Below, piece by piece: positions 8,567 through 17,870 of a DNA stretch of 64,000 nt. The DNA lies in NCBI RefSeq assembly GCF_013358405.1, contig NZ_CP054836.1, positions 1,674,001 to 1,738,000 on the forward strand. Reading direction: 5' to 3'. The notes below the pieces were generated by a model. It made no database searches, was not told the DNA's origin, and was given only the letters and a program-made list of their open reading frames with translations. The position numbers and the translations under genes were made by a program. The DNA comes from Oricola thermophila. Its GTDB lineage: Bacteria > Pseudomonadota > Alphaproteobacteria > Rhizobiales > Rhizobiaceae. Numbering within the stretch: position 1 is the first letter of the stretch; each line of letters opens with the position of its first letter.

Positions 8567-9496
8567 ATGCTGATCGATATCGCACTTGTCGCCGTGGGAC
8601 TTCTCGCGCTTTTTGCCGGCGGCGAATGGCTCGTACGCGGCGCGGTCGCACTTGCGGCTCGCCTGGGGCTGCCGACGCTGATCATCTCCCTGACCGTCGT
8701 CGGCTTCGGCACATCCATGCCGGAGCTGCTCGTTTCCCTGCGCGCGGCGCTGGCCGACCAGGCCGACATCGCCCTGGGCAACGTTGTCGGATCGAACACC
8801 GCCAACATCCTGCTCATCATCGGTCTGTCCGCTCTCGTGTCCCCGATGACGCAATGGGATAACGCGGTCAAACGCGACGCCGTCGTCATGGTCTGCGTGG
8901 CACTGGTGGCGCTGACCCTGGTCCAGTTCGCACAGATCGGCCGTCCCAGCGGGCTTCTCATGGTAACATTTCTCGCTACCTATCTCGCCGTTTCATACAT
9001 CGCAGGCAAAAAGGCGGGCGACACGGGCGAACTCGAAGAGACCCCGGACATTTCAAGCATCTGGACGGCTATCTATCTTGTCGCCGGCCTGGCCGTCCTC
9101 TTCCTCGGCGCCGAAGCCATGATCCGCGGCGCGGCCGGAATGGCGCGCGCATTCGGCATCACGGAAGCGGTGATCGGCCTGACGATCGTTGCCGTCGGCA
9201 CAAGCCTGCCGGAGCTGGCAACATCGCTGGTTGCCGCCTTCCGCCGGCAATCGGATATCGCGATAGGCAATGTCGTCGGTTCCAACATCTTCAACATTCT
9301 CGGCATCCTCGGCATCACGGCCGTCGTCACGCCCGTCGGCGTGGCAGAGAACTTCGCCCGATTCGACGTCCCCGTCATGCTGGGCGCCAGCCTCGTTTTC
9401 GCGGTAATCCTGGTTGCCGGGCGGACGATCGGCCGGCCGATCGCACTGGGCCTGCTGGTCTGCTATGGCGCTTACATGTGCGCCCTTTTCGGCTGA
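8567..9496 (+). CDS. Sodium/calcium exchanger family protein (YrbG-like)
   Basis: A 309-residue integral membrane antiporter of the cation/Ca2+ exchanger superfamily, with about ten hydrophobic segments. The two inverted alpha repeats are clear: GFGTSMPELLVS with GNVVGSNTANI in the first half, and AVGTSLPELATS with GNVVGSNIFNI in the second. They form the ion-binding centre. The start at 8567 (MLIDIALVAVG) is preceded by GGGG. It lies 169 nt after the FAD dehydrogenase; a 6-bp GC hairpin at 8438-8452 in that gap may end the upstream transcript. Ion specificity (Na+/Ca2+, possibly K+-dependent) is inferred from the family only. Confidence 0.88.
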   Translation: MLIDIALVAVGLLALFAGGEWLVRGAVALAARLGLPTLIISLTVVGFGTSMPELLVSLRAALADQADIALGNVVGSNTANILLIIGLSALVSPMTQWDNAVKRDAVVMVCVALVALTLVQFAQIGRPSGLLMVTFLATYLAVSYIAGKKAGDTGELEETPDISSIWTAIYLVAGLAVLFLGAEAMIRGAAGMARAFGITEAVIGLTIVAVGTSLPELATSLVAAFRRQSDIAIGNVVGSNIFNILGILGITAVVTPVGVAENFARFDVPVMLGASLVFAVILVAGRTIGRPIALGLLVCYGAYMCALFG

Positions 9497-9503
9497 AACG
9501 GGC

Positions 9504-9735
9504 CTTGCCCTTTGCATCAAAACCTGTATAAGCGCGCCATCTGCCGGTCAGCTGGGGGCTGAACGGAGGATGGCTGTTTGCCATAGCCAGGCCACAAGGC
9601 TTGCGCCTCCGGTGTCTCCGCTCTCGACCCGTCAAGTTCGAAGCGCCTTTCTCTCCCTCGTCCACGAGGTCCGGGACAGTCGCAGAGGCTTAGCCGCTAA
9701 CCGGTGGATGGAAGAGAATCGAAAGGCAAGAAACC
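9504..9735 (+). promoter_or_regulatory. Promoter and long leader of the S6-S18 operon
   Basis: TTGCCC (9505-9510) and TATAAG (9527-9532) are spaced by 16 nt; using CTTGCC the spacing is 17. This is the best promoter-like sequence in the window. Transcription from about 9539 would give a leader near 197 nt, long for one ribosomal operon. It holds several short inverted repeats, including TTAG-CCG-CTAA around 9690-9700. A leader bound by the S6:S18 complex is known in other bacteria; I cannot confirm that motif here. Confidence 0.55.
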
Positions 9736-10152
9736 ATGGCTTATTACGAGCACGTGTTCCTTGCACGCCAGGACATCTCGTCCCAGCAGGCCGACGAGCT
9801 TGTTGAACACTTCAAGGGCATCCTTGAGGAGCATGGCGGCAAGGTGGAAAAGGTGGAGAACTGGGGCCTGAAGTCGCTCCAGTACCGCATCAAGAAGAAC
9901 CGCAAGGCGCATTTCGCGTTGATGAACATCGACGCACCGGCCAATGCCGTGCAGGAAATGGAGCGCCAGATGCGCATCCACGAGGATATCCTGCGCTACA
10001 TGACGATCCGCGTCGACGAGCTGGAAGAAGGGCCGTCGGCAATGATGCGGCGCAACGATCGCGACGACCGGCCGCGTCGTGGCGATCGCGACGACCGTCC
10101 GCCGCGCCGTGACCGCGAAGAACGCCCCGAACGTGAGCAGGGAGCCCAGTAA
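9736..10152 (+). CDS. rpsF: 30S ribosomal protein S6
   Basis: A 138-residue S6 with the ferredoxin-like core ([13 protein letters not shown] at the start, [27 protein letters not shown]). It has a charged C-terminal tail rich in Arg/Asp (about residues 105-138) containing repeated DDRP/RRD units, an extension common in alphaproteobacteria. S6 binds the central domain of 16S rRNA together with S18, encoded next. The stop TAA overlaps the rpsR ATG by one base, so translation is probably coupled. Confidence 0.97.
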   Translation: MAYYEHVFLARQDISSQQADELVEHFKGILEEHGGKVEKVENWGLKSLQYRIKKNRKAHFALMNIDAPANAVQEMERQMRIHEDILRYMTIRVDELEEGPSAMMRRNDRDDRPRRGDRDDRPPRRDREERPEREQGAQ

Positions 10153-10400
10153 TGGTTGATATCAATCAGATCCCGACTCGCCGTCCTTTCCATCGCCGCC
10201 GCAAGACCTGCCCGTTCTCGGGCGCCAATGCGCCGAAGATCGACTACAAGGACGTGCGTCTGCTGCAGCGCTACATTTCCGAGCGCGGCAAGATCGTTCC
10301 GTCCCGCATCACGGCGGTCAGCCAGAAGAAGCAGCGCGAGCTGGCCAAGGCCATCAAGCGCGCCCGTTTCCTGGGCCTGCTCCCCTACGTGGTGAAGTGA
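10152..10400 (+). CDS. rpsR: 30S ribosomal protein S18
   Basis: An 82-residue basic protein with the family signature [29 protein letters not shown] and the C-terminal [12 protein letters not shown]. It is the partner of S6 in the small-subunit platform. Its ATG overlaps the rpsF stop (TAATG). A strong intrinsic terminator follows within a few bases of the stop codon. Confidence 0.97.
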   Translation: MVDINQIPTRRPFHRRRKTCPFSGANAPKIDYKDVRLLQRYISERGKIVPSRITAVSQKKQRELAKAIKRARFLGLLPYVVK

Positions 10401-10406
10401 TCCTTC

Positions 10407-10433
10407 CCGGCCGGGGTCTCCCCGGCCGGTTTT
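10407..10433 (+). terminator. Intrinsic terminator after rpsR
   Basis: A perfect 10-bp stem, CCGGCCGGGG (10407-10416) with CCCCGGCCGG (10420-10429), has a TCT loop and is followed by TTTT. It should end most rpsF-rpsR transcripts, leaving rplI to read-through or its own promoter. Confidence 0.85.
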
Positions 10434-10532
10434 CCGCAACCGCGTCGGGCGCGGCTGCAACAATGAAATCCCGAGTTGGGGCGACTACCGTATCGCCTCT
10501 AACTGCTTGAACCGGCAGGACAGCGCTTCAAT

Positions 10533-11513
10533 ATGCAATCTCAACTGACACCACAAACCATTGGCATCGGCGTGCTCGCAGGCGCGGCGACAACATTGTT
10601 GTGTCTCGGCCTGATCAGCGGCTCCGCGCTTTCCGTCATCCTGTTCTTCCTCTCGCCCGTCCCGCTGATGCTGGTCAGCCTCGGCTTCGGGTTGAAGGCG
10701 GCACTGGTCGGCACCTTCGTCGCGATTGCCGGCACGCTCGCCTTTTCCGCCGGACTGGTCGCGGTCCCCGTCGCACTCTCCATCGCCGCCCCCGCATGCG
10801 CCAGCGGCTACTGGCTCAACCTCGCCCGCCCGGCGGAAGAGATCGGCGGTCCACGGGATGCGCTGGCCTGGTATCCGCTTGCCGACGTCCTGTTCGCGCT
10901 CGCCCTTTTCACCGGGGTCGCCTACAGCGTGGTCGGCATCATCGTGGGTTTCGGCCCGGCCGTCGCCGCCCAGCTCGCGGACGAGATCATTGCCCGGTTT
11001 TACCTGACCAATCCCGAGATCGCCTTCAGCCCGGAAGGCCGGGAGAGCCTCCGCACATTCCTGGAAACATGGGTCCCGCCAGCCCAGTCCTTCATGTGGA
11101 TGCTGTCGCTGACCCTCTCGGTCTACATAACGCTGGCCATTGCAAGAAAATCCGGCCTCGTCAGGCGCCCGAAGGATGACTGGCGGCTCGGCCTGCGGAT
11201 GCCCCGCATCGCGATAGCGGGCCTGGCGATCGCCATTCTCGTCAGCTTCATGCCCGGACCCGCCGGCTATGTCGGCAGCAGCTTCGCCGGCGCGCTCGCC
11301 GCAGGCTTTCTCGTTGCCGGATTCGCCGTCATCCATTCCCGGTTGCGGAACAATCCCGCACGTCCGATCATCCTCTTCCTGGTCTATTTCAGCGTCGTCG
11401 TGATCGGCCTGCCGGCACTGTTCTTCTTCATCGTCGGGCTGTTCAGCACGGGACGGCACGTTCCGCTGACGCCGCTCAACGCATCACCACAATCCCCACG
11501 ACTTACGGACTGA
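10533..11513 (+). CDS. DUF2232 family membrane protein
   Basis: A 326-residue protein with about eight hydrophobic helices and short loops, resembling the YybS/DUF2232 family. Members commonly sit between rpsR and rplI in Hyphomicrobiales. Function is unknown. A longer hydrophilic loop at about residues 150-195, with [14 protein letters not shown], separates two membrane halves. The gene lies 13 nt ahead of rplI, so the two are likely cotranscribed. No catalytic motif is visible. Confidence 0.8.
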   Translation: MQSQLTPQTIGIGVLAGAATTLLCLGLISGSALSVILFFLSPVPLMLVSLGFGLKAALVGTFVAIAGTLAFSAGLVAVPVALSIAAPACASGYWLNLARPAEEIGGPRDALAWYPLADVLFALALFTGVAYSVVGIIVGFGPAVAAQLADEIIARFYLTNPEIAFSPEGRESLRTFLETWVPPAQSFMWMLSLTLSVYITLAIARKSGLVRRPKDDWRLGLRMPRIAIAGLAIAILVSFMPGPAGYVGSSFAGALAAGFLVAGFAVIHSRLRNNPARPIILFLVYFSVVVIGLPALFFFIVGLFSTGRHVPLTPLNASPQSPRLTD

Positions 11514-11526
11514 AAGGAACCAGCAA

Positions 11527-12150
11527 ATGCAAGTCATACTACTTGAGCGCATCGCCAAGCTCGGACAGATCGGCGACGAAGTGACCGTGAAGGACGGCTT
11601 TGCCCGCAACTACCTGCTGCCGACCGGCCGGGCGCTGCGCGCCAACGACGCCAACCGTGCCCGCTTCGAGGCCGAACGCGCCGAGATCGAGGCTCGCAAC
11701 GCCGAACGCAAGTCGGCGGCGGAAAAGGTCGCCGAGGGCCTTAACGGCAAGACCTTCATCGTCGTGCGTTCGGCCGGCGAAACCGGTCAGCTCTACGGCT
11801 CCGTGTCGACCCGCGACATCGCCGAAATCCTCACCACCGAGGGCTTCGAGGTCTCGCGCAACCAGGTCGACCTGAAGAACCCGATCAAGGCCATCGGCCT
11901 GCATGAGGTCGAAATCGTCCTTCACCCCGAAGTCGAAACCAAGGTTGTCCTGAACGTCGCGCGCTCGACCGACGAGGCGGAACGCCAGGCCGCAGGCGAA
12001 GACCTGACTTCGGCAGAAGCCATCTATGGCATCGACGAGGATGCCCAGCTCCAGACCTTCGAGGAATCCGAAGACCTCTTCGAGGAAGACGCCTCGACCG
12101 CCGAGGATGCGGCGGAAGAAGGCAACGGCGAAGAGGAAGACGCTTCCTGA
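11527..12150 (+). CDS. rplI: 50S ribosomal protein L9
   Basis: A 207-residue L9. The N-terminal rRNA-binding domain is clear ([28 protein letters not shown]), followed by the long helix (about 45-80) and the C-terminal domain ([14 protein letters not shown]). Beyond residue 150 it carries an extension of roughly 55 residues, very rich in Glu/Asp and Ala. This is much longer than the roughly 150-residue E. coli protein; such acidic tails occur in related alphaproteobacteria. It is followed by a terminator. Confidence 0.96.
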   Translation: MQVILLERIAKLGQIGDEVTVKDGFARNYLLPTGRALRANDANRARFEAERAEIEARNAERKSAAEKVAEGLNGKTFIVVRSAGETGQLYGSVSTRDIAEILTTEGFEVSRNQVDLKNPIKAIGLHEVEIVLHPEVETKVVLNVARSTDEAERQAAGEDLTSAEAIYGIDEDAQLQTFEESEDLFEEDASTAEDAAEEGNGEEEDAS

Positions 12151-12185
12151 TCGCGATCAGGAAGCCGAATGCCGGCATTCAGGTG

Positions 12186-12216
12186 CGGCCCCGGTCCTGG
12201 CGACCGGGGCCGTCTT
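12186..12216 (+). terminator. Intrinsic terminator after rplI
   Basis: A perfect 10-bp stem, CGGCCCCGGT (12186-12195) with ACCGGGGCCG (12203-12212), has a 7-nt loop and a TCTT tail. It ends the ribosomal segment before cfa. Confidence 0.75.
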
Positions 12217-12268
12217 GACTCGCGGGGCAGAAATCCCCTCCAATAGTTGCCAAAATCGGACGAAGACG

Positions 12269-13528
12269 ATGCTGGCAGCGATCCTGGAGTTACTGAACCG
12301 GTTCCTGGACAGGTTGGACCTTCGCGGGACCCTCACCATCACCTGTCCGAACAAGGAGACCCGCAGCTACGGTGACGGGAACGGCGAGACCGTTCACGTG
12401 AGCATCAACAGCTGGACGGCCCTCTGGCGAATAGTCGTCGCGCCGGACCCCGGTGTGCCGGAAGCGTACATGGACGGCGAACTCACCTTTGTCGAAGGCG
12501 ACCCGGCAACGTTCCTGAAGGTGATCTATTCGGGCAAGACATCGGCGCCCGGCCAGGAACTTCATCCGATCCTGCCGACGGACAAGCTGCGCTACCTGAT
12601 GCGCCGGTTGCACCAGTTCAACCCGAAATGGCGCTCGCGCACGAACGTCAAGCATCACTACGACCTCTCGCGCCGCCTGTACGACCTGTTCCTCGACGCC
12701 GACCGCCAGTATTCCTGCGGCTACTTTCCCAAACCGGACCTGACGCTCGAACAGGCGCAGATCGCGAAGAAGCGCCACATAGCCGCCAAGCTGCTGCTGG
12801 ACGAGGGAATGCGGGTGCTCGACATTGGGTCCGGCTGGGGCGGTCTCGGGCTGACGCTCGCCCGCGACTACGGGGCACGTGTCCGGGGCGTGACCCTGTC
12901 CGACGAGCAGCTGGCACTGTCGCGGGAACGGGCGGAAGCCGAGAAGCTTGGCGAACGCGTGAACTTCGATCTCATCGACTACCGCGACGTGAACGGCCGG
13001 TTCGACCGCATCGTCTCGGTCGGCATGTTCGAACATGTCGGGGTCAATCACTACGGCGAATTCTTCGACAAGGCCTATTCGCTGCTCGAGGACGAAGGCG
13101 TGATGGTGCTGCACACCATCGGGCGCACGGGACCACCGGATGCCACCTCGCCCTTCATCCGCAAGTACATCTTCCCCGGCGGGTACATCCCGGCCCTTTC
13201 CGAAATCATGCGCTCCGTGGAAACAAGCGGCCTGCATGTCACCGACGTGGAAGTGCTCACCGACCACTATGCTGAAACGCTGAAACACTGGCGCGAACGG
13301 TTCATGGCGCGCCGCGACGAAGCCGTCGCCCTCTATGACGAGCGCTTTGCCCGGATGTGGGAGTTCTACCTCGCGGCATCGGAAGCGGCGTTCCGATACC
13401 AGGACATGGTGGTGTTCCAGCTGCAGCTTGCCCGCGACAAGCTGTCGGTCCCGAGAACCCGCGACTACATCACCGATCTCGACCGTGCCGGCACGCAGAG
13501 ACGCGGCAAGATGAAGGCCGTAAGCTGA
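12269..13528 (+). CDS. cfa: Cyclopropane-fatty-acyl-phospholipid synthase family methyltransferase
   Basis: A 419-residue SAM-dependent enzyme that adds a methylene bridge across double bonds of membrane phospholipid acyl chains. An N-terminal lipid-binding-like region (residues 1-115) precedes the conserved KHHYDLSRRLYDLFLD and YSCGYF segments, the SAM-binding motif LDIGSGWGGLGLTLA, and VSVGMFEHVGVNHY. The C-terminus has HYAETLKHWRERF, typical of CFA synthases. Length and motif order fit well. Several alphaproteobacterial paralogues exist and make slightly different products, so exact activity is inferred. It follows the rplI terminator and probably has its own promoter. Confidence 0.88.
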   Translation: MLAAILELLNRFLDRLDLRGTLTITCPNKETRSYGDGNGETVHVSINSWTALWRIVVAPDPGVPEAYMDGELTFVEGDPATFLKVIYSGKTSAPGQELHPILPTDKLRYLMRRLHQFNPKWRSRTNVKHHYDLSRRLYDLFLDADRQYSCGYFPKPDLTLEQAQIAKKRHIAAKLLLDEGMRVLDIGSGWGGLGLTLARDYGARVRGVTLSDEQLALSRERAEAEKLGERVNFDLIDYRDVNGRFDRIVSVGMFEHVGVNHYGEFFDKAYSLLEDEGVMVLHTIGRTGPPDATSPFIRKYIFPGGYIPALSEIMRSVETSGLHVTDVEVLTDHYAETLKHWRERFMARRDEAVALYDERFARMWEFYLAASEAAFRYQDMVVFQLQLARDKLSVPRTRDYITDLDRAGTQRRGKMKAVS

Positions 13529-13620
13529 TCGCCAAGCGGCCCGCGAATCATCTAAAAGGTCAAGCAGAAAAAAAATTTTCGCGGAATTATGCACCGGCTG
13601 TGAATCACGGGCGTGAAAGG

Positions 13621-13650
13621 CCCCGAGTTGGCTATTCGTTCAATTCGGGG
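13621..13650 (+). other. Stem-loop upstream of dnaB
   Basis: CCCCGAGTTG (13621-13630) pairs with CAATTCGGGG (13641-13650), 10 bp including one G-T pair, around a 10-nt loop. It lies in the 174-nt gap between cfa and dnaB and has no U-tract, so it is not a typical terminator. An A/T-rich stretch (13568-13580) lies just upstream. Confidence 0.55.
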
Positions 13651-13702
13651 CTGTTGCCACGTCCGCCGGGGGGTATAGGTGAGCCGCACGCAGGAGACAC
13701 CA

Positions 13703-15199
13703 ATGGCTGACGCAGCCCTCAAATTCGATGACGGCAATCAGGGAAACGAACTATACCGCGAAGCGCCGAACAACATCGAGGCAGAGCAGGCGCTTCTGGG
13801 TGCCATTCTCGTCAACAACGACGCCTTCTACCGGGTTTCGGACTTTCTGAAACCGGAGCACTTCTACGAGCCGTTGCACCGGCAGATCTATGCGGTTGCC
13901 GCCGACCAGATCCGCATGGGCAAGATCTCCAACCCGGTCACGATCAAGACGTTTCTGCCCGCCGACGAGAAGGTCGGCGAAATCACGGTCGCGCAGTATC
14001 TCGCGCGCCTGGCCGCCGAGGCCGTGACCATCATCAACGCCGAGGACTACGGCCGCGCGATCTACGACCTCGCGACGCGGCGCTCCCTGATCGGCATCGG
14101 CGAGGACATGGTCAACATCGCCTATGACGCTCCGGTCGAAATGAGTCCTCAACACCAGATCGAGGATGCCGAGCGCCGGCTATTCGAACTGGCGGAGACC
14201 GGACGGTACGACGGCGGATTCCAGCCCTTTACGGACGCAGTCCGGACGGCCATCGACATGGCCAATGCCGCGTTCCAGCGCGAAGGCCACCTGTCCGGCA
14301 TTTCTACCGGCATCCATTCGCTCGACCTGCGCATGGGCGGGCTCCAGCCCTCCGACCTGATCATCCTTGCCGGCCGTCCGGGCATGGGCAAGACGTCGCT
14401 TGCCACGAACATCGCCTTCAACATCGCGAATGCATTCAAGGGCGAGCAACAGTCGGACGGTTCCATCAAGGCCGTCGACGGCGGTGTCGTCGGCTTCTAT
14501 TCGCTGGAAATGTCGGCTGAACAGCTCGCCACGCGTATCATTTCCGAGCAGACGGAAATCTCATCCTCGAAAATCCGTCGCGGCGAAATCACCGAGGCCG
14601 ATTTCGAAAAACTGGTCGCCTGCTCCAACATGATGCAGAAGATCCCGCTCTTCATCGACCAGACGGGCGGCATCTCGATCGCACAGCTTGCGGCACGCGC
14701 GCGGCGCCTGAAGCGTCAACGCGGGCTCGATGTCATGGTGATCGACTACGTGCAGCTGATGACGGGCTCTTCGGCGAAGGCCTCGCAGAACCGCGTGCAG
14801 GAAATCACGGAGATCACGACCGGCCTCAAGGCGCTGGCGAAGGAACTCAACGTCCCGATCATCGCCCTGTCGCAGCTTTCCCGCCAGGTCGAAAGCCGCG
14901 ATGACAAGCGGCCGCAGCTGTCCGACCTTCGCGAATCCGGTTCCATCGAGCAGGACGCCGACGTGGTGCTGTTCGTCTATCGCGAGGAGTACTATCTGAA
15001 GAACAAGGAGCCGAAGCCGGGCACCGAGGAATACATCGCGTGGGAAGGCGAGATGGCCGAAGCGATGGGCAAGGCCGAGGTCATCATCGCGAAGCAGCGC
15101 CACGGCCCCACCGGAACGGTGCCGCTTGCCTTCCACGCCGAGTACACCCGCTTCTCCGACCTCGCCTTCGACGACCGTTTGCCGGAACGGTTCGAGTAA
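13703..15199 (+). CDS. dnaB: Replicative DNA helicase DnaB
   Basis: A 498-residue hexameric helicase that unwinds DNA at the replication fork. The N-terminal helical domain begins with PNNIEAEQALLGAIL. The RecA-like domain has Walker A GRPGMGKT at about 224-231, VIDYVQLM as Walker B and ALSQLSRQVE after it, with DLRESGSIEQDAD near the C-terminus. The ATG at 13703 is preferred, with CAGGAGACACC before it; an in-frame GTG at 13679 would add 8 residues. No intein is present. It is followed by alr after 25 nt. Confidence 0.97.
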   Translation: MADAALKFDDGNQGNELYREAPNNIEAEQALLGAILVNNDAFYRVSDFLKPEHFYEPLHRQIYAVAADQIRMGKISNPVTIKTFLPADEKVGEITVAQYLARLAAEAVTIINAEDYGRAIYDLATRRSLIGIGEDMVNIAYDAPVEMSPQHQIEDAERRLFELAETGRYDGGFQPFTDAVRTAIDMANAAFQREGHLSGISTGIHSLDLRMGGLQPSDLIILAGRPGMGKTSLATNIAFNIANAFKGEQQSDGSIKAVDGGVVGFYSLEMSAEQLATRIISEQTEISSSKIRRGEITEADFEKLVACSNMMQKIPLFIDQTGGISIAQLAARARRLKRQRGLDVMVIDYVQLMTGSSAKASQNRVQEITEITTGLKALAKELNVPIIALSQLSRQVESRDDKRPQLSDLRESGSIEQDADVVLFVYREEYYLKNKEPKPGTEEYIAWEGEMAEAMGKAEVIIAKQRHGPTGTVPLAFHAEYTRFSDLAFDDRLPERFE

Positions 15200-15224
15200 G
15201 CCGACGGCCCGGGCGGACATACCG

Positions 15225-16382
15225 ATGAAACTCGTACAGACCGGCGCGGACCCACGGCTCGCTGGCGGACGCCTGACGATCGACCTCACCGCGCTGGCCG
15301 CGAACTGGCGCGATCTGGCCGACCGTTCCCGACCTGCGAATTGCGCGGCGGTCGTCAAGGCCGATGCCTACGGACTCGGCATCGCGCAGGTGGTTCCCGC
15401 CTTGCTGAACGAGGGATGCGACACCTTCTTCGTCGCGCTTCCAGAGGAAGGCATCGCGCTGCGCAAGGCTGCGCCGAGAGCGGACATCTTCGTTCTCAAC
15501 GGCGTCCACGAAATGTCGGCAGCCACCTTCATCGAGGCCAACCTGATCCCGGTCCTCAGCAGTCTCGGCGAAATCGAATTGTGGTCACGCCATTGCAGCC
15601 GACGCGGCCTTCACCGTCCCTGCGCCATCGGCGTCGACACCGGCATGAACCGGCTCGGCCTGACGGTCGAGGAGGCGCTTGCCTTTCGCCAGCGGAACAT
15701 GGCCGAGCACATGGTCTCACTTGTCCTCATCATGAGCCATCTCGCCTGCGGGGACGAGCCCGGGCACCCGATGAACGAGAGACAACGCGAATCATTTCAA
15801 CGGGTTGCCGAGGCTTTCTCGGACGTCGATTCAAGCCTTGCCAATTCCGCAGGCATTTTCCTCGGACGTGACTACCTGTTCGACCTGACCCGACCGGGAA
15901 TAGCACTGTACGGCGGCAGCGCCGCAGCGGACGGCAGCACGCCCATGCGACCCGTGATCTCTCTCGACGCGCGCATCGTCCAGGTTCGCCAGGCCTCGAA
16001 GGGAGAAACCGTCTCCTATGGCGCAGCGCAGACGCTCACGCGCGACACGCGCATAGCCGTCGTCTCGGTCGGCTATGCCGACGGATACCCGCGCTCCGGA
16101 TCGCGGGTCGGCGTGCCGATACGATCGGTGCTGCCGGAAGGCCAATACGGTTTCATCGGCGGACGACGCGTGCCGCTGATCGGCCGCATCACGATGGACC
16201 TGACACTGTTCGACGTGACCGACGTGCCGCAGGACGCGCTCGAGAATGGCTGGATCGAGTTGATAGGGCCGAATATTCCTTTGGATGAGGCGGCCAGAGC
16301 TGCGGGGACCATAGGCTACGAGCTTCTCACCAGCCTCGGCGACCGCTATGAGCGACGCTACATGAACGCCGACGAGAACTGA
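15225..16382 (+). CDS. alr: Alanine racemase
   Basis: A 385-residue PLP enzyme making D-alanine for peptidoglycan. The PLP lysine is Lys45 in AAVVKADAYGLG. GVDTGMNRLGL, SNSAG-like and TRPGIALYGG motifs follow, and the C-terminal beta domain contains SVGYADGYPRSGS and GRITMDL. It lies between dnaB and radA with short gaps, so the three are likely cotranscribed. Length and motifs are normal. Confidence 0.95.
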   Translation: MKLVQTGADPRLAGGRLTIDLTALAANWRDLADRSRPANCAAVVKADAYGLGIAQVVPALLNEGCDTFFVALPEEGIALRKAAPRADIFVLNGVHEMSAATFIEANLIPVLSSLGEIELWSRHCSRRGLHRPCAIGVDTGMNRLGLTVEEALAFRQRNMAEHMVSLVLIMSHLACGDEPGHPMNERQRESFQRVAEAFSDVDSSLANSAGIFLGRDYLFDLTRPGIALYGGSAAADGSTPMRPVISLDARIVQVRQASKGETVSYGAAQTLTRDTRIAVVSVGYADGYPRSGSRVGVPIRSVLPEGQYGFIGGRRVPLIGRITMDLTLFDVTDVPQDALENGWIELIGPNIPLDEAARAAGTIGYELLTSLGDRYERRYMNADEN

Positions 16383-16385
16383 CAA

Positions 16386-17795
16386 TTGGCAAAGGCCCGC
16401 GTACAATTCGTCTGCCAGAACTGCGGCACGGTGCATGCACGATGGGGCGGGCGGTGCGATGCCTGCGGCGAATGGAACACCATCATCGAAGAAGACCCGA
16501 CCGGCGGGATCGGCGGCGGCCCTGGCAAGCAACCACAGCGCAAGGGGCGCGCGGTCACGCTCACCACATTGTCCGGGGAAATCGAGGACGCGCCACGAAT
16601 TCTTTCGGGCATTTCCGAACTCGACCGGGTGACGGGCGGCGGGATCGTGCGGGGATCGGCGCTGCTGGTCGGCGGCGATCCGGGAATTGGCAAGTCGACC
16701 CTGCTGATGCAGGCCGCCGCCGCGCTGGCGCGCCGGGGCCACCGGATCATCTACGTTTCCGGCGAAGAAGCTGTCGCCCAGGTGAGATTGCGCGCACAGC
16801 GGCTCGGCGCCGCCGACACCGACGTGAAACTGGCAGCCGAGACCAATGTCGAGGACATTCTCGCGACACTGGCACAGGAGCGCAGGCCTGACCTGGTCAT
16901 TCTCGACTCCGTGCAAACACTGTGGACCGACGCAGCAGAGTCCGCGCCCGGCACCGTGACACAGGTGCGCTCGGCCTCGCAGGCCATGATCCGCTACGCC
17001 AAGTCCACCGGCGCGGCCGTCATACTGGTCGGCCACGTCACCAAGGAAGGCCAGATCGCAGGACCGCGCGTGGTCGAGCACATGGTGGACGGCGTGCTCT
17101 ATTTCGAGGGCGAAGGCGGCCATCACTACCGGATCCTGCGGACGGTGAAGAACCGTTTCGGACCGACCGACGAAATCGGCGTCTTCGAGATGACCTCCGA
17201 CGGGCTGCGCGAGGTCGCCAATCCGTCGGAACTGTTTCTCGGCGAGCGCAACGAGAGCGCGCCGGGCGCGGCGGTTTTCGCCGGCATGGAAGGTACGCGG
17301 CCGGTACTGGTCGAGATTCAGGCGCTCGTCGCCCCCTCCTCTCTCGGCACGCCGCGGCGCGCCGTGGTCGGCTGGGATTCGGCACGCCTTTCCATGATCA
17401 TCGCCGTGCTGGAGGCTCATTGCGGCGTTCGCCTCGGCCAGCACGACGTCTATCTAAACGTGGCCGGCGGATACCGCATCTCGGAACCCGCCGCCGACGT
17501 CGCGGTTTCCGCCGCACTCGTGTCCTCGCTTGCCGGGCTTGCCCTGCCGACCGATTGCGTCTATTTCGGCGAAGTCAGCCTGTCGGGTGCGATCAGGCCG
17601 GTCGCGCATGCCGCGCAACGTCTGAAAGAGGCCGAAAAGCTGGGTTTCAAGTCCGCCGTCATGCCGAAGGGCAGCCAGGATGTACCGGAGGCCAGCCGCC
17701 GGAATTCCGCGGAGATCGCGGATCTGCCGGAACTCGTGGCCCGCATAGCCGGCGGAAAGATTTTGACTCGCGAGCGCGACGGGGAAGACTATTGA
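16386..17795 (+). CDS. radA: DNA repair protein RadA
   Basis: A 469-residue RecA-like ATPase that helps branch migration in recombination. The N-terminal zinc finger uses Cys10, Cys13, Cys24 and Cys27. Walker A GDPGIGKST is at 97-105, the RadA-specific KNRFG motif follows at about residue 255, and a Lon-protease-like domain forms the C-terminus. The start is a TTG 3 nt after the alr stop, chosen because MAKARVQFVCQNCG is the family's standard N-terminus and no ATG fits. Confidence 0.95.
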   Translation: MAKARVQFVCQNCGTVHARWGGRCDACGEWNTIIEEDPTGGIGGGPGKQPQRKGRAVTLTTLSGEIEDAPRILSGISELDRVTGGGIVRGSALLVGGDPGIGKSTLLMQAAAALARRGHRIIYVSGEEAVAQVRLRAQRLGAADTDVKLAAETNVEDILATLAQERRPDLVILDSVQTLWTDAAESAPGTVTQVRSASQAMIRYAKSTGAAVILVGHVTKEGQIAGPRVVEHMVDGVLYFEGEGGHHYRILRTVKNRFGPTDEIGVFEMTSDGLREVANPSELFLGERNESAPGAAVFAGMEGTRPVLVEIQALVAPSSLGTPRRAVVGWDSARLSMIIAVLEAHCGVRLGQHDVYLNVAGGYRISEPAADVAVSAALVSSLAGLALPTDCVYFGEVSLSGAIRPVAHAAQRLKEAEKLGFKSAVMPKGSQDVPEASRRNSAEIADLPELVARIAGGKILTRERDGEDY

Positions 17796-17870
17796 AGCGG
17801 CATGCGCCGCGAGGGGAAACACAGCAGGCGATGACAGAACCAGGCGCGCCTTTTCCGGAGAATACCTTAC

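Noticed and set aside
12151..12268. N-terminal extension of Cfa overlapping rplI
   Set aside because: The frame crosses the rplI terminator; the ATG at 12269 gives the family's usual length.
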